Shown here in pieces: positions 1-11,655 of a stretch of DNA of 64,000 nucleotides. Under the pieces are notes generated by a model, which did not search any database, was not told the origin of the DNA, and saw nothing but the letters and a program-made list of their open reading frames with translations. The translations under genes and the position numbers were made by a program. How positions within the stretch are numbered: position 1 is the first letter of the stretch; each line of letters starts with the position of its first letter. Origin of the DNA: Nymphaea colorata. Its lineage: Eukaryota; Streptophyta; Magnoliopsida; Nymphaeales; Nymphaeaceae. The stretch lies in NCBI RefSeq assembly GCF_008831285.2, contig NC_045142.1, positions 18,787,354 to 18,851,353 of the forward strand, read 5' to 3'.

Positions 1-2309
1 TATAATTTGATATTTGTATTTTTTATTGAAAGTATTTCGTTTTATTATTATGTTTCACAACTCATAATGCAATTATTGGTCTTTTTTTTAGACTATTTAA
101 TGCATCTAGTCCTGCTTATTCCTGCCTAGTTCTGGGCTCAATCCATTGCCTAGGCTACAAATAGAACTTTTGATGACATAGCCTAAAGAAGGGAGAGTTA
201 TTTGTTCCATCTAATTTATAATATTATTAGCACCAGACAACAGGCACTGGGGTTTAACATATTAGAGGGATACTGATTTTAAAATGAAATGACTATGGTT
301 CGTAAGAGAAATTTTTATAGTGCACAACGGATGACAAGAGTAGCCGCTGAAGATGAAATATAGAATGGCATCTTTTTGGGTATGTTAAACAGTGATGATC
401 CAAACTTTATCGGAATGTGTTCTAGCTTCGCTTTTCTACCATTTTTTTATTTGGTGCATTTGTTAGAAATAATTTGTTCATATTCTTACACAGAATTGAG
501 AAAATTTTTTTTGCCTTGCAGGTAAGGGCAGCCTTTGTTTGCACGCATTTTTTCTACAATCTTAGAATTTTTATATTCTTTGGTTTTTATATATATATAT
601 ATATATATTTTCAAACTTTATTTTAATTTTTAATTGAAAATGCAAATATGATTGTTAAACAATTCTGTTTCCAATTCGATTCACTGAATCATTGGGCTTC
701 CCATTTGAGTTAGCTAACATTGGTGTGCGCAATGACCCACGCCAGCCTCCCTCCGCTACTTTATGAGATGCTTAGTGAGTTTTGACTGCTAAATTAAGCC
801 AATATATCATAATAAAAGAAAGAGGGAATGCCAAGAACTCCTAAAAGTATGTATACATGGTGTTAGGTTGAAACCTTAAAAACGAGTTGTGGATGCGTAA
901 ATCCACCCTTCCCCCTGCATAATTTCCATTATCCTAATTCTATGCCTCCTAGGCCTCTTCAAGGAAACGTAAAGGGCTCAAATTTGTTGTTTGCCTGATC
1001 CGATCTAATCGGAGTCTTGCATTTGATTGATATTTTTGTACATAGAGTGGCCTTCACTGAGCAATTGAGTAGCAATTCTAGGTTTTGTTTGTAAACTCTC
1101 TATTATGTTAAGTAATGGCAAAAGAATTATGAATTATGAATTATGACCAAATAATGAGTAAAACATAATTGATCTTTTCCTCTTGCTGATCTTTTTGGAG
1201 AACCCATAAAAAATAAAAGAGAAGGCGGAAGGAAAGAGAATGAGATCTCAACTTTAACAGAAGAGGCAGCGAACATGAGGGACAGAGGAAAAGAAAAAAA
1301 GAGTTGTTACTCATTTGCGGTGTGAGAGGCTCGAAGTCTCGGCCTCATGTTCACTTTTTGTAGCGAATATTATACATAGTTTGGCAAGACGAAGAGTCTT
1401 CTTTTACGAAATAGGGTTCTTTACCTCCTTGCCATAGAAATGCAGCAGATTTGACCCATAGCATTTTGTGCTTTCAGGCGGTCGTCTTCTTTCCGAGCAA
1501 GACAAAAACCAAATCTTTTGAATTAACAATGGTAAGGTGCCCAATTAACAATGGCATTGTTGATGCTTCACAAAGCTACCGAGATTATACTGACCAAGGA
1601 TACAAGACATTGCTCTACACACCAAAACAACAAAATTTTCCTTTTCTTTCTTTAATTGCTAGCATACAAGAGAGGCCAATCTTGTACCAGCCTTTTGTTG
1701 AATGATGCCTGATCAATGGTGCCATGAATCATGATGCCTGCTCTTGTTCTCACTGTTTTTCCTGTTTTTGTTTTCTGAACTCTTATGTTTTTTAATGCTG
1801 CTCTATCATGTCTTGTCTTTTCCTTTTTTGAACTTTTTAGGTAAAGATTATGCATGCATGTTTGACTAGTAGGCTGAAATATCTAACATAACTAGCATAT
1901 TGAGATGCATATCGAAACTATCAAAACTGCATTGGCTTATGTTGCTCAAAGGCAAACTCTGCTGCAGAGGAACATGGCAAACTCTGTTGCTTCTTGTTAA
2001 TCATGAAGGTCTAAAAGATACTTCTTGTTAATTTATTTCATCCTAGAAAAACTACCCACATTTCTCACTTCTTTTATGTGTTATGAAAAAATTATTTGAT
2101 CGTCTTCTTAATAGAGAGGTTGAGCATGTTTAACTAACATTAGACGAAAAATTAAAGATGGCTTGTAGCTTGTCATGAGAACTCCAATTTTTTTTAGCAA
2201 ATTAAAGTAAATATCAATTTATAAGAATCGGGAAAGTTTCAATTGAACAAAGTTTTATTGTTGATATTGCAAAGTCAAACGCGATCTTTATGTTGAAGGA
2301 TCTCGAATA

Positions 2310-2312
<3 letters not shown>
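1..2312. other. AT-rich intergenic DNA, no gene recognised
   Basis: No reading frame here resembles a known protein and no clear exon with splice sites was seen. There is a short TA tract near 587-607. The longest frames (for example the one at 1451-1705) have no recognisable motif and look like chance openings. Confidence 0.6.

Positions 2313-2348
<36 letters not shown>
2313..2348. repeat. TA dinucleotide microsatellite
   Basis: About 18 uninterrupted TA units, read directly from the sequence. Confidence 0.97.
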
Positions 2349-2350
<2 letters not shown>

Positions 2351-2487
2351 TGTGTAATTAATTCAATCACTAAATGAAGGTAAAATAAGGTCAAAGAGAG
2401 AGCTTAAGCTTCTTTTCTTAAATGGATGTTGGTCCTTGAAATTTGACTCGTGTACGAATTGCCTTCTTTTCTTTGTTCTCTTTGTTG

Positions 2488-2491
<4 letters not shown>

Positions 2492-2582
<91 letters not shown>
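2492..2582. repeat. Long TA dinucleotide microsatellite
   Basis: About 45 TA units without interruption. It gives spurious Tyr-Ile repeat frames on both strands. It is self-complementary over its whole length and could extrude as a cruciform. Confidence 0.98.
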
Positions 2583-2586
<4 letters not shown>

Positions 2587-5500
2587 TATTGTATTTGTCA
2601 TTCATATGGTCTGAGGAACCAGGTAGACCCTAAGGTTCTTGAAAATGTTATATATGTGCGTAGGGATTAATCATATTTTTTGCTAAGACAACAATTGTCT
2701 TTATTTTATCAAAAATAACGGGCACCAGCCCCCTCCATAAATTTTCTTGCCCACCCCACCCATGTTATATGATTTTTTTTTGAAGCAAATCGGTTTGATA
2801 TCCAATCTGGATCCGATATATTGACATCTATAATCTTCAAGAACATTGGAGAGACTTTCAATTGTATGGTATATAGATAGGATGCTTTAATAAACAAGCG
2901 GGCTATCCTTTTTATTCTTAAGATTTTTATTTATTATATGTTGAATGTATGGTTCGGAATTTGGATTTGAGAATCAAAATTTCATAATCATAATTCCTCC
3001 ACAAATTGGAAAGGAATCAAAATTGCAAGTTTCAGTTTCTTAATTTCGGAAACAAAATGCCTCATTTGTTTAATAATTCCAATTTATCAAAAAAGAGCAT
3101 TTAGATTCTAAAATTTCATAATTGTGGGTATATTTGATGCCCTCTTTATTAATCTATTAGACTAAAATAAGAAAAAATGACGTAGCCTGGCCATTTCTTC
3201 TTACATATTTATTTCTCTATATTTTCTCTCTCAACTTTATTTTTCCTTCATTTAACTCACTTTATTCATTTTCTGATCTGTACCACCAGCTATTATGATG
3301 ATTTTTATGTACATTGTTCTGTTTTTTGCAATCTAGCTTAGCTCTTAATGTTACCTTTTTCTTGTTGCAGTTTTAGATAGGTTGCTTTTTAAGATGTAGA
3401 AGGCAATGGGGTTTGCTAGAGCGTACTCCAAGCCCCAAGGGCGAGTGCATCATTATGTGGAGCCTTTTATTGACTGTTCTTGAGGTAAATGTCTTATGTT
3501 ATTTTAGTATTAACTGGTTGCTTGTGTTTGAGTTATTGTCAGTCTCATTAGCATTAACATGCAATTTATGTGCATAGAAATTTTAGGACAACTGCCAATT
3601 TTATTGACTTGTTATATTTTCAAAATTTTAGCCAGCAATTCATTGTAATATACAATGTGTGAAGTACAACAAGGCGAAGGGATGCACTAAGCTGGTGATG
3701 CAGCGTGTAGCTAAGCGATGCCTAGTGAAGTTTAAGTATCATGGCAAAAAAACATATTATATCATAAAAAATCATGTCAAAAATAAAAAACAAAAGCAAA
3801 ACCATTTTTTTCCTTGGGCCAAAATCAGAAATAAAGGGTGGCAGTGTTTTGCTATTTGCAAGAAAGTTTAATTAGTTGTTATCAACAATTACACATAAAA
3901 GTTTGTAAAATATTTGATACCTAATAACTACTGTGGATGGAAAAAAATATTACTTTGGTTTATTTAAACAACATACTCATGAGAGCCCCGGTTTCGTCAA
4001 ATGGTTATAAGTTAAATAAATTCACTAAACTCTATGATTTTTATCCAACATTTACTAACTTACACTATTTCATTCAACATACAAAGTTCAATAAATTCAC
4101 CACCACCGCTTTTATCTAATTCTACCATGCCACAGAGAAAAAAGTAAAGAAAAACAATATGAAATAAAAAAATGAAAAAAGATACAAGCATTAATTTTAA
4201 AGCAGAGGGAGAACCAAACCTGAGCGATAGGCAGGCACTTGAGGGGCACATCTCGTGAGTTGAGGTGTGTGCTTCAAATAACACTGGTAGTATGCATTGA
4301 TGGTGGTTAAGGTAATATCTAGGGTGGTAAAAATCACTTCTATAGGTTTATAGTAGAGAATACCGGTATAAGCATGTATAGCGGCACGAAAAATCACCGG
4401 TACGTGTATATAAATCGCAGCTGAGATCTATACCGGTAGGAACCATCACCGGTATAAGCCTGTACCGATTGGGTTCCCCACCGTACCGGTTACTGTCATT
4501 AAATAAAATACAAACAAAATTTATACCCCTCAAGAAAACATTTATAAGCTCTAGTAAATATTTCCAAGCCTTTCAACCAAAAATATGTATGAGACAATGT
4601 GTTTCTTTCGCATCCATGCACTAAGGGGGAACAAAACTCATCCACGTGATGCAATTGTCAGCTGTTGACATATGACCATACCGTGCTGATTAGAGATCAT
4701 GGTGGCGAGGGCTATCAGTTTTCTGCAGAAAGGTTGCAAAAGTTGAAGGTATGAAGAGGACGAAGTTGCTCGAAAGAATCAAAGTCTGAAGTCAATTTTG
4801 TTTTACTCAACAAGAGATTTTCTTGTACATATACATTGACGGCAGGAGGGTGATCATACTCTGCCTCGTATACTGCATCATTTGTTCTTTATAAAGAATC
4901 TCATCCTATAAAAGAACCTCTGAAGGAGGACGTTAGAAGTTTAAGTAATATCAATCTATTTTAGTAATGTTTCTCGTAACAAAAGGCTTATATGCCTAAG
5001 ACAGCCTTGTACATAGTTCTAGTTATTGTATTGCGAACACGTTCTTGCCTTGCAACTTCGTACTTTTAGAAGTATAAAAAAGTTCAATGTTGAAGTGTTT
5101 TGAGGATGTTGGTCATATTGCTAATTGCACTTAATATAACAGATTGACCTATATACTTAGGCCTTAGTGTCCTGAGTATGAATACCTTCCTGCCGCCGAT
5201 CAATCGAACTCATCAGTCCATGCACCACTTTGTATATATATATATATATCACCACACAAATTAGACTGGGCAAATAAATAATGAGACCGACTAGGTTTGA
5301 TGCATTTTTCTTCTGAAAAGTTACAAGTAACCTTTATATTTATATAATAACTTACAGGCACATCCCCCACTAATTGAAAACTTAAAAAAATATAAAAAAG
5401 ACCATTTTACTTTAATAAAAAGGAAAACACCTTTGACTAGAAATTTTTTCATGGGCCGCATTTTTTAATAATTTCCTCAATATTTCCGTCCATTTTATAA

Positions 5501-5992
5501 GTATCAATATCAATAAAAACACCCAGGGAGAGTGTATACAAGATGTCATTTTTTCAAAATTTTCATAGAAATTACTCAAGAATTTAAGTGTTTGTCAATC
5601 ATTTTATTATGTCAAACAGTTTTTTACAATTTATCAAATATTAAACAGTTACCTATAAATATATTAAAAGCAGATTCAATAATTATGAATTGCTCAAATT
5701 TTTATGACACAATTACTGAATTACGGCAGAGAGAGGTGGGGGGAGAAGGTGCACGAGTAAACCAGAACCAGACCAAAATTTAGATGTTTTACATAAGTCA
5801 ACCAAATATAATGGCTAAATATAGTTACAGAAATATGGATAAACATATAAGGATTTACATGTCAACAACATGGATCCAGCAACCCAATGAAATATATCTT
5901 ACAAATATAAGTGCCACATATTAGTTGAGCCCTTCCCTGTATGCCACCAGCACATGCTTAGTATACTATATTATTGAGGAAAATTAATTGCT
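2583..5992. other. AT-rich intergenic DNA, no gene recognised
   Basis: No coding region with family resemblance was found on either strand. The stretch near 2940-3130 is rich in aattcc/ggaatt-type inverted words like those of small MITEs, but no ends could be set. A separate ACCGGT cluster at 4362-4490 is listed on its own. Confidence 0.5.
4362..4490. repeat. Cluster of five ACCGGT palindromes
   Basis: ACCGGT occurs at about 4362, 4396, 4432, 4448 and 4485, with an ACCGAT variant near 4464. Several sites sit in a longer palindrome, taccggta. No coding function is visible. It may be the remains of a palindromic element or a cluster of binding sites; the sequence alone does not decide. Confidence 0.6.
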
Positions 5993-6278
5993 GGGTTTGA
6001 TAAAATGAAAATTTGATTTCAAAGTTGAAAATGACTTGTTTGATAAAATAGTAATCAAAATTTTATAATTGATGGATTAAAGCCATCATAACTTGTGCCT
6101 TAAAGGGAGAAGAAAAAATTCTAAAATTCTGAAATTATAATCATAATTTCAGAATTTTGATTTGATGAAAGCCTATAATTCTAGAATAAAAAATGTTTGT
6201 TTAATAATATAATTCTCAATTCATAGAACACAATAATTTTAATTTTAAAATTCTTCAATTTCAAGCTCATCAAACACC
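5993..6278. mobile_element. Possible small MITE with TTTGAT-type inverted ends
   Basis: The left end reads gggtttgataaaatg and the right end, read on the minus strand, ggtgtttgatgagcttg. The AT-rich interior is full of complementary aaattttg/caaaattt words and can fold on itself. About 286 bp fits a MITE. No clear target-site duplication could be assigned, so the family is not named. Confidence 0.4.
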
Positions 6279-7258
6279 TGTTAGTAATCCAAAACACCCC
6301 TTAATAATACAAAAATGAGTTTGCGTGTCAAATTATGACACAGTTGGCCCATCACATAAAAAAAGGTAATCTCTCTCTCAATATATATTCATGTTGCTGG
6401 TTGTCCAAACTAAACAATTTGTAGCTAAAAACGATCATTAAATTGGTATTTTCCACATTCTACAACATTGTGTGTGTGTGTGTGTATATATATATATTAC
6501 ATGAAAGTTAGAGAAGGCAAATGTATCATATATTCGGTTCCATTGCTATCGAATGGAGCCCATGCCAAGGAACATCCAAGGCTTATTTTGGATTCAGTAT
6601 TGAAACCAAGAAATTTCTGATTTGGGAGCATTATTACATTCAATTTTAAAATTTAATGGGCATTTATATGTTAAAAAAATTAAAATTAAGGAAGTTTTTT
6701 TATATATAAATAAAAAAATTCTGTGTTGCATCTGTGGTCCGCCATTGCTTAGATTCTTAGAACCTCGTCTTCCCCATCAAAATATAATAATGATCAACGT
6801 TATAACTTTGTTGAATTCAGTCCCGGGTGCAAGCCATATTATGTTCTTGACTTACAAGAGGCTTCTTGATGCTTGTTCTTCGGTCATGTTGCCAAATTAA
6901 CATTGTTCGGAACGGAGCACGCAAACGTGTCCATTATCTTTACAACATGTGAAGCTTCCATTTCTTGTCCTTTTGCCAACTACGATGGCTTAAGGTGCCT
7001 TATTCGTATTCACTAAATGGGTTATGTACACCTTGGGATACATGAAATTTTTGGGTGCCAATGTAACCAATAATGAAAATGCTCTTATTTAATAAAAATA
7101 ATAACAAAAAATAAAAATTGAAAAGCTAGAGAAGAACATATCTTTTGAAAAAAAATTCAAAATATCTCAACCCTAACATGCTTTTTTTTTACGTATAGGG
7201 TTCCTGTGATCCCTCCACTTGCTTCCAAGTTTGCCGCATTGGGAAGGGCCCAAAGAAT
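6279..7258. other. Intergenic DNA with a TG/TA microsatellite
   Basis: A compound (TG)n(TA)n tract lies at about 6469-6497. No gene was recognised. The frame at 6622-6900 has no family resemblance. Confidence 0.5.
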
Positions 7259-7384
7259 CTTATGAGAACTATGTAAGGGATGCCACCAATGGCGGAGCCA
7301 CTTATGAGAACCATGTAAGGGATGCCACCAATGGCGGAGCCACTTATGAAAACTATGTAAGGGATGCCACCAATGGCGGAGCCA
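7259..7384. repeat. 42-bp unit repeated three times in tandem
   Basis: Three consecutive 42-bp units start at 7259, 7301 and 7343. Each contains atgtaagggatgccaccaat and ggcggagcca, with only one or two differences between units. Because 42 is divisible by three, every frame stays open and repeats a 14-residue peptide, which explains the frames on both strands here. The ggcggagcca word is common in plant retroelement ends, so this may be expanded element debris rather than a gene. Confidence 0.9.
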
Positions 7385-7988
7385 AGAATCTGAAAGGGGA
7401 TGCACATCTATCTGCAATGAACGTTGGCTCACATTTTATACAACTTCTATTTCTTTTCATTAAAGTTTGGCGGTAAGACTGAACATATGCATATGCATGT
7501 CTATTTGAAGAGAGAGCGAGAGGAATTGGTATATCTCATATTATCAGGATAAAGATCCGACCTTTTAAAAGTGATTATTGATTTTTTTTTGGTACAATTT
7601 AACTTTATAGATATGATATTAAGAATGTTTGCATAAGAAACACATATTAAGTTAATCATGATTTTAGTTTAATAATATTTTTATAATATTAACAAAACAA
7701 AAGACTCTTGTAGCCTCAAGATTTTAATAATAAAAAAATCAATATTTTTATAAAAAACAGTTTGATTTAAGACATGTCATATTTAGTGTTTATAAACATA
7801 CCAATCTACATGCACTCACATACTCACTGCATTGAGTCGGGGAGTGTGTTTACACCTGCCCCATATACATTAGGTGGCTATGGGTGGATGGAGTCCCCAA
7901 TGGTTAGAGGATTTCATTCTCCTATTCATTGTCAGCATGTGTCGATAGGGCAGACGATGGAATGCCACATGGGTATCCATCCTTTAAC

Positions 7989-8333
7989 TTTCCGAAAAAA
8001 ATTTTCCGCCGAAATTTTGTTTCGGAAAAAAAATCCCGGATCGACCTCAACGGTCGATTATTTTTCTCCGTGTTTGTTACGCAGGAAAAATTTTGAAAAT
8101 TTGAAAAATCTTTCTCGGTGAATACTTTCAGCTTAACAAACGCCCCCTAAAATATTTCCGAAAAAAAAATTCTACCTCTCCAGCTGGAAATTTTTTTTCG
8201 AAAAAAAAATCTTGGAATCGACCTCAATAGTCGATTATTTTTTTCCGCGTTTGTGACGCAGGAAAAATTTTGAAAATTTGAAAAATCTTTCTCGGTGAAG
8301 AGTACATTTCCAGCTTAACAAACACCCCTAAGG
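7989..8333. repeat. Diverged tandem duplication of a ~165-bp unit
   Basis: Unit one is about 7989-8153 and unit two about 8156-8333. Shared landmarks in order are tccgaaaaaaa, a cgacctcaa(c/t)(g/a)gtcgatta palindrome, gcaggaaaaattttgaaaat and cagcttaacaaac followed by c-rich sequence and ctaa. Each unit ends like the inward side of a DNA-element terminus (gggg-gtttgtt on the minus strand), but no opposite end is present. It is probably two end fragments of one MITE family. Confidence 0.7.
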
Positions 8334-8928
8334 GAGGTGGTGGCAAGCATACGAGGAGGAAAGCCCTTGAACTAATTACAAGATTTTTTTGTATTTTATT
8401 GTTGAAAACTAATGCTTGTTATTTTGTGAATTATGAATTTTTTATCAATATATGATTATTTTAAAGTGGTTTCTATTGTGTTGTAAATTGCTATTTGTGT
8501 TCATTCTCAACGATGTGCTAATGAAAAGATAGCAGAGAACAAATGCATGCTTAGGCTATCTTTTCCCCAAATTATTACTTTGCTAGACATTCGACCATTA
8601 GCTTTATTAAATATATAAGCAAATTATGGTATGGCATGTTATTAAGTTTTAATAACATGAAGTCCCCACAAACCTAGCCTAACCAAGTGATCATGTAAAC
8701 TTTTTGACCTCAAAGTCAACCGTCTGATGTCAGATTTGCCACCAAAAACATTAGAAGGTTTCAAGCCCATGATCCCACTCCATGAAGAGTGCAATGTCTA
8801 AGTGGTTCAATTCAGAGTTTTTACGGTATTTTTTACCTTTTGCCAAAGGTAATTTTGTCTTTTTCTTTTTTACAAAGAAAGCAACTTTTGCACGTCATGT
8901 GGAGGCTTTTTTTGGTCCTTATCATTAA
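8334..8928. other. Intergenic DNA, no gene recognised
   Basis: AT-rich sequence with no frame that resembles a known protein. It ends at the TAA flanking the inverted terminus at 8929. Confidence 0.5.
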
Positions 8929-9118
8929 GGGCCTGTTTGATGGCCTCGAAAAGAAATGTAGCGAAGGAAAAAAAATTCAAATTTTTAAAATTTTTCCCTC
9001 TCAATCAAACACAGAAATTTTTTTTTACCGTTAAAAATGGAAACGAAAAAATATTTTTGAATTTTTTTTTTCAGCCAGAGGGGTGGAAAAATTTTTTCGA
9101 AAATATTTTTTTGACCAT

Positions 9119-9298
9119 TAGGAGGAGGAAGGGTCGCCGAGGAAGAAGGGAAGGAGGAGGAGGAAGAAGGGAGCGAGAGAGGAGGAAGAAGGGAGGCGGA
9201 AAAGGGAGGAATAGAGGAAGGAAAGGGAGGCGGAGGAAGAGGGAGGAGGAAGGGAAAGGAAGCAGAGGAAGAGGAATAGGGAGGAGGAAGAAGGGAGC
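9119..9298 (+). repeat. 180-bp purine-rich (GA) tract
   Basis: Almost entirely A and G on the plus strand, built of irregular ggaggaagg words. It yields arginine/glutamate-rich and serine/proline-rich pseudo-frames on the two strands. Mirror-symmetric purine tracts of this length can form triplex DNA. No unit length is constant. Confidence 0.85.
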
Positions 9299-9516
9299 AC
9301 CGCCTGACGCCCATCTTCCCCAAAATAGTCCTCTGGCATCGTGAGCTCAAAATCTCAGAGCCCCAACACCTCCTCAACGCTCTCCAGGCCGCAAATCTGC
9401 TCCAACACCGGCTCGGCGAAGGAGCACCGGTATGGGCGCGGCGGTTGATAGCGGGAGGATGCAGCAAGAACCCCCTCCTTCCCTTCCTCCTCCTCACTCC
9501 CTTCCCTTCCCTTCCC

Positions 9517-9927
9517 TATTGGAACTTTGCGAGGAATCAAGACAGCGTACCAAAAAAAATGCAGAAATTGAAAACCATTCATAGAAATGTGTGTTCCATA
9601 GGGCGGAAGTAGAACCTGTAGAGACGACCGCCGACTGAATACCGCGGCTGTTGGTAGAACGACTACAGTCTCCATAGAGTCGTTGCCCAACGGAGGTAGT
9701 GGCGGCGGCGGCGGCGGCGGCAGTGACAATGAGTTTCTCTCCTCAGCCATAGCAGCCTAGTGATGGGGACAGACAATTCATGTATGACTAAGGGGCCCGA
9801 TTATCCAGACGATAAAAAACCTAATGTGTCTCACTCCATCACAAGACACAAGTATTTATACTTAAGGGTCCGAAATAGATATGGACCCATATCGACACAG
9901 GACTATCCAAATGGGTAAATCCCAACA
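9517..9927 (-). repeat. Copia LTR, 3' copy of the minus-strand element
   Basis: Read on the minus strand it starts TGTTGGGATTTACCC at 9927, directly after the purine tract gtgggagat (9928-9936), the usual plant Copia polypurine tract and LTR junction. It shares about 280 bp with 15626-15913 (landmarks ccatagggcggaagt, gagtcgttgcccaacggagg). Its distal end, tattgg at 9517, matches tgttg at 15626, so the original ends were TGTTG...CAACA. It includes a GGC trinucleotide run near 9700-9722, shorter in the other copy. Confidence 0.8.
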
Positions 9928-10128
9928 ATCTCCCACTAGTCCAAGTTGATATCAAGGGTAAACAAAATGAATGGATTAGCCTTAAAAACCATTCCAAGGT
10001 CCCACCTTTGTTGTCTTACAAAACTTCTCAATAAACAAATGTGAATACAAAATAAATAGACAACAAACTTAATGAGAATTAACAAACTGTATGTGATCAC
10101 ATTCATAAATGTTTGTATAATAGTGTGT

Positions 10129-11583
10129 TTACATTGAACTACACAAACCCATCCTCTTAGCATGTTCAAAAAACATACCAAATACTAGTGTTTTAGTAAG
10201 AGGATCTGTAACCATATCTGTAGTTCCAATGTGTTGAATACACACTAGTTGATTCTTTGTCATTTCCTTAACAACAAAATACTTAAGTTCCATATACTTA
10301 CAAGAAGTAGAACTTTTGTTGTTGTTGGAAGAGGACACTATAGCTTCATTATCACAGTGAACCTTAAGTGGTCTATTAATAGATTCCACTATCTTGAGCT
10401 GTGAAATGAAATTCTTTATCCAAATTACCTGCGATGTAGTCTCAAATAATGCAATAAATTCTGCTTCCATAGTGTGAGCAGCAGTCACAGTCTGCTTTTT
10501 GCTTGCCCATGAGATGACACTTCTTGATAGAAGAAAAACAAAACCAGTAGTAGACTTTCTACTATCGGTACATTCTCCAAGATCGGCGTCAGAATAGCCA
10601 ATCACTTCTAAATGGTCCACCTTGCGGTATGTCAACATGTAATCTTTTGTCCCTTGCAAGTATCGCATGACTCTCTTTACGGACTTCCAATGTGTCATGC
10701 CTGGATTAAATTGAAATATACCAAGCATGCCAACAGCAAAAAAAATGTCAGGCCTAGTGCAAATCTGTGCATACTGCAAGCTACCAACCGCTGATGCATA
10801 TGGAATGTTGATCATTTGTGTCTTTTCAAATTCGTCCTTTGGACAATCATTTAGGCTCAATTTATCACCTTTAGCTATGGGTACAGAAATAGGAGAACAA
10901 TTCTCCATCCCATATTTTTTAAGTACTTTATTGATGTATGTTGATTGGGAGAGACTTAAAACACATTTAGATCTGTTTCAACGAATCTCAATGTCAAGAA
11001 CATATGAAGCCTCACCCATGTCTTTCATCTTAAATTGAGATGCAAGAAAATTGGTCTCTGTTAGCAATTAAAGATCATTTGAAGCAAGTCAAATGTCATC
11101 CACATATAAAGTCAAAATTATGAACTTACTCCTACATGTCTTAAGATACACACTTCGATCAATGATGTTTTCTATAAACCCAAAAGTCGTAATGACTTCG
11201 AAAAACTTAATGTACCATTGACGTGAGACTTGTTTAAGTCCATAAATTGCTTTATTAAGCTTGCAAACCAAATAATCTTTACTACTCTCAGAAAACCCTT
11301 GAGGTTGATCCATATATACCTCTTCATTCAAATCACCATTCAAGAAGGCTATTTTCACATCCATCTGATGTAGCTGTAAGTCAAAATGAGCTACAAGTGC
11401 AAGGACAATCCTCATTGACTCTTTAGCATAGACAAGTGAATATGTCTCATTATAGTCAATGTATTCCATTTGTGTGAATCCATTAGCAACCAATCTTACC
11501 TTGTGTCTCTCTATATTGCATTTAGAATTCCTCTTGGTCTTATAGACCCATTTACACCCTATGGGTTTTACTCTTTTAGGCAA
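10129..11583 (-). pseudogene. Copia reverse transcriptase and RNase H, decayed
   Basis: The segment 11583-11089 opens with the Copia RT entry motif (GCKWVYKTK), continues through MDVKTAFLNG-type sequence (here MDVKIAFLNG), an IYGLKQ motif and ends at YVDDI, the catalytic box. A gap with stops and frame changes (11088-10909) follows. The segment 10908-10129 then gives the RT tail and RNase H, with YSDADLGEC, STTGFVF, an EAEFIAL motif and a final ADPLTK-like segment (here VTDPLTK). RT copies element RNA and RNase H removes the template. Frame breaks show this copy is dead. Confidence 0.9.
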
Positions 11584-11655
11584 CGATACAAGGCTCTATG
11601 TCTGGTTTTTAGCCATAGAGTCAAGCTCTTCTTTCATAGCATTAATCCAGTACTT

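Noticed and set aside
2363-2670. Frames on both strands with long Tyr-Ile runs
   Set aside because: They are translations of the TA microsatellite and have no other protein character.
8937-9497. Arg/Lys/Gly-rich protein on the plus strand and Ser/Pro-rich protein on the minus strand
   Set aside because: Both are translations of a purine-rich tract.
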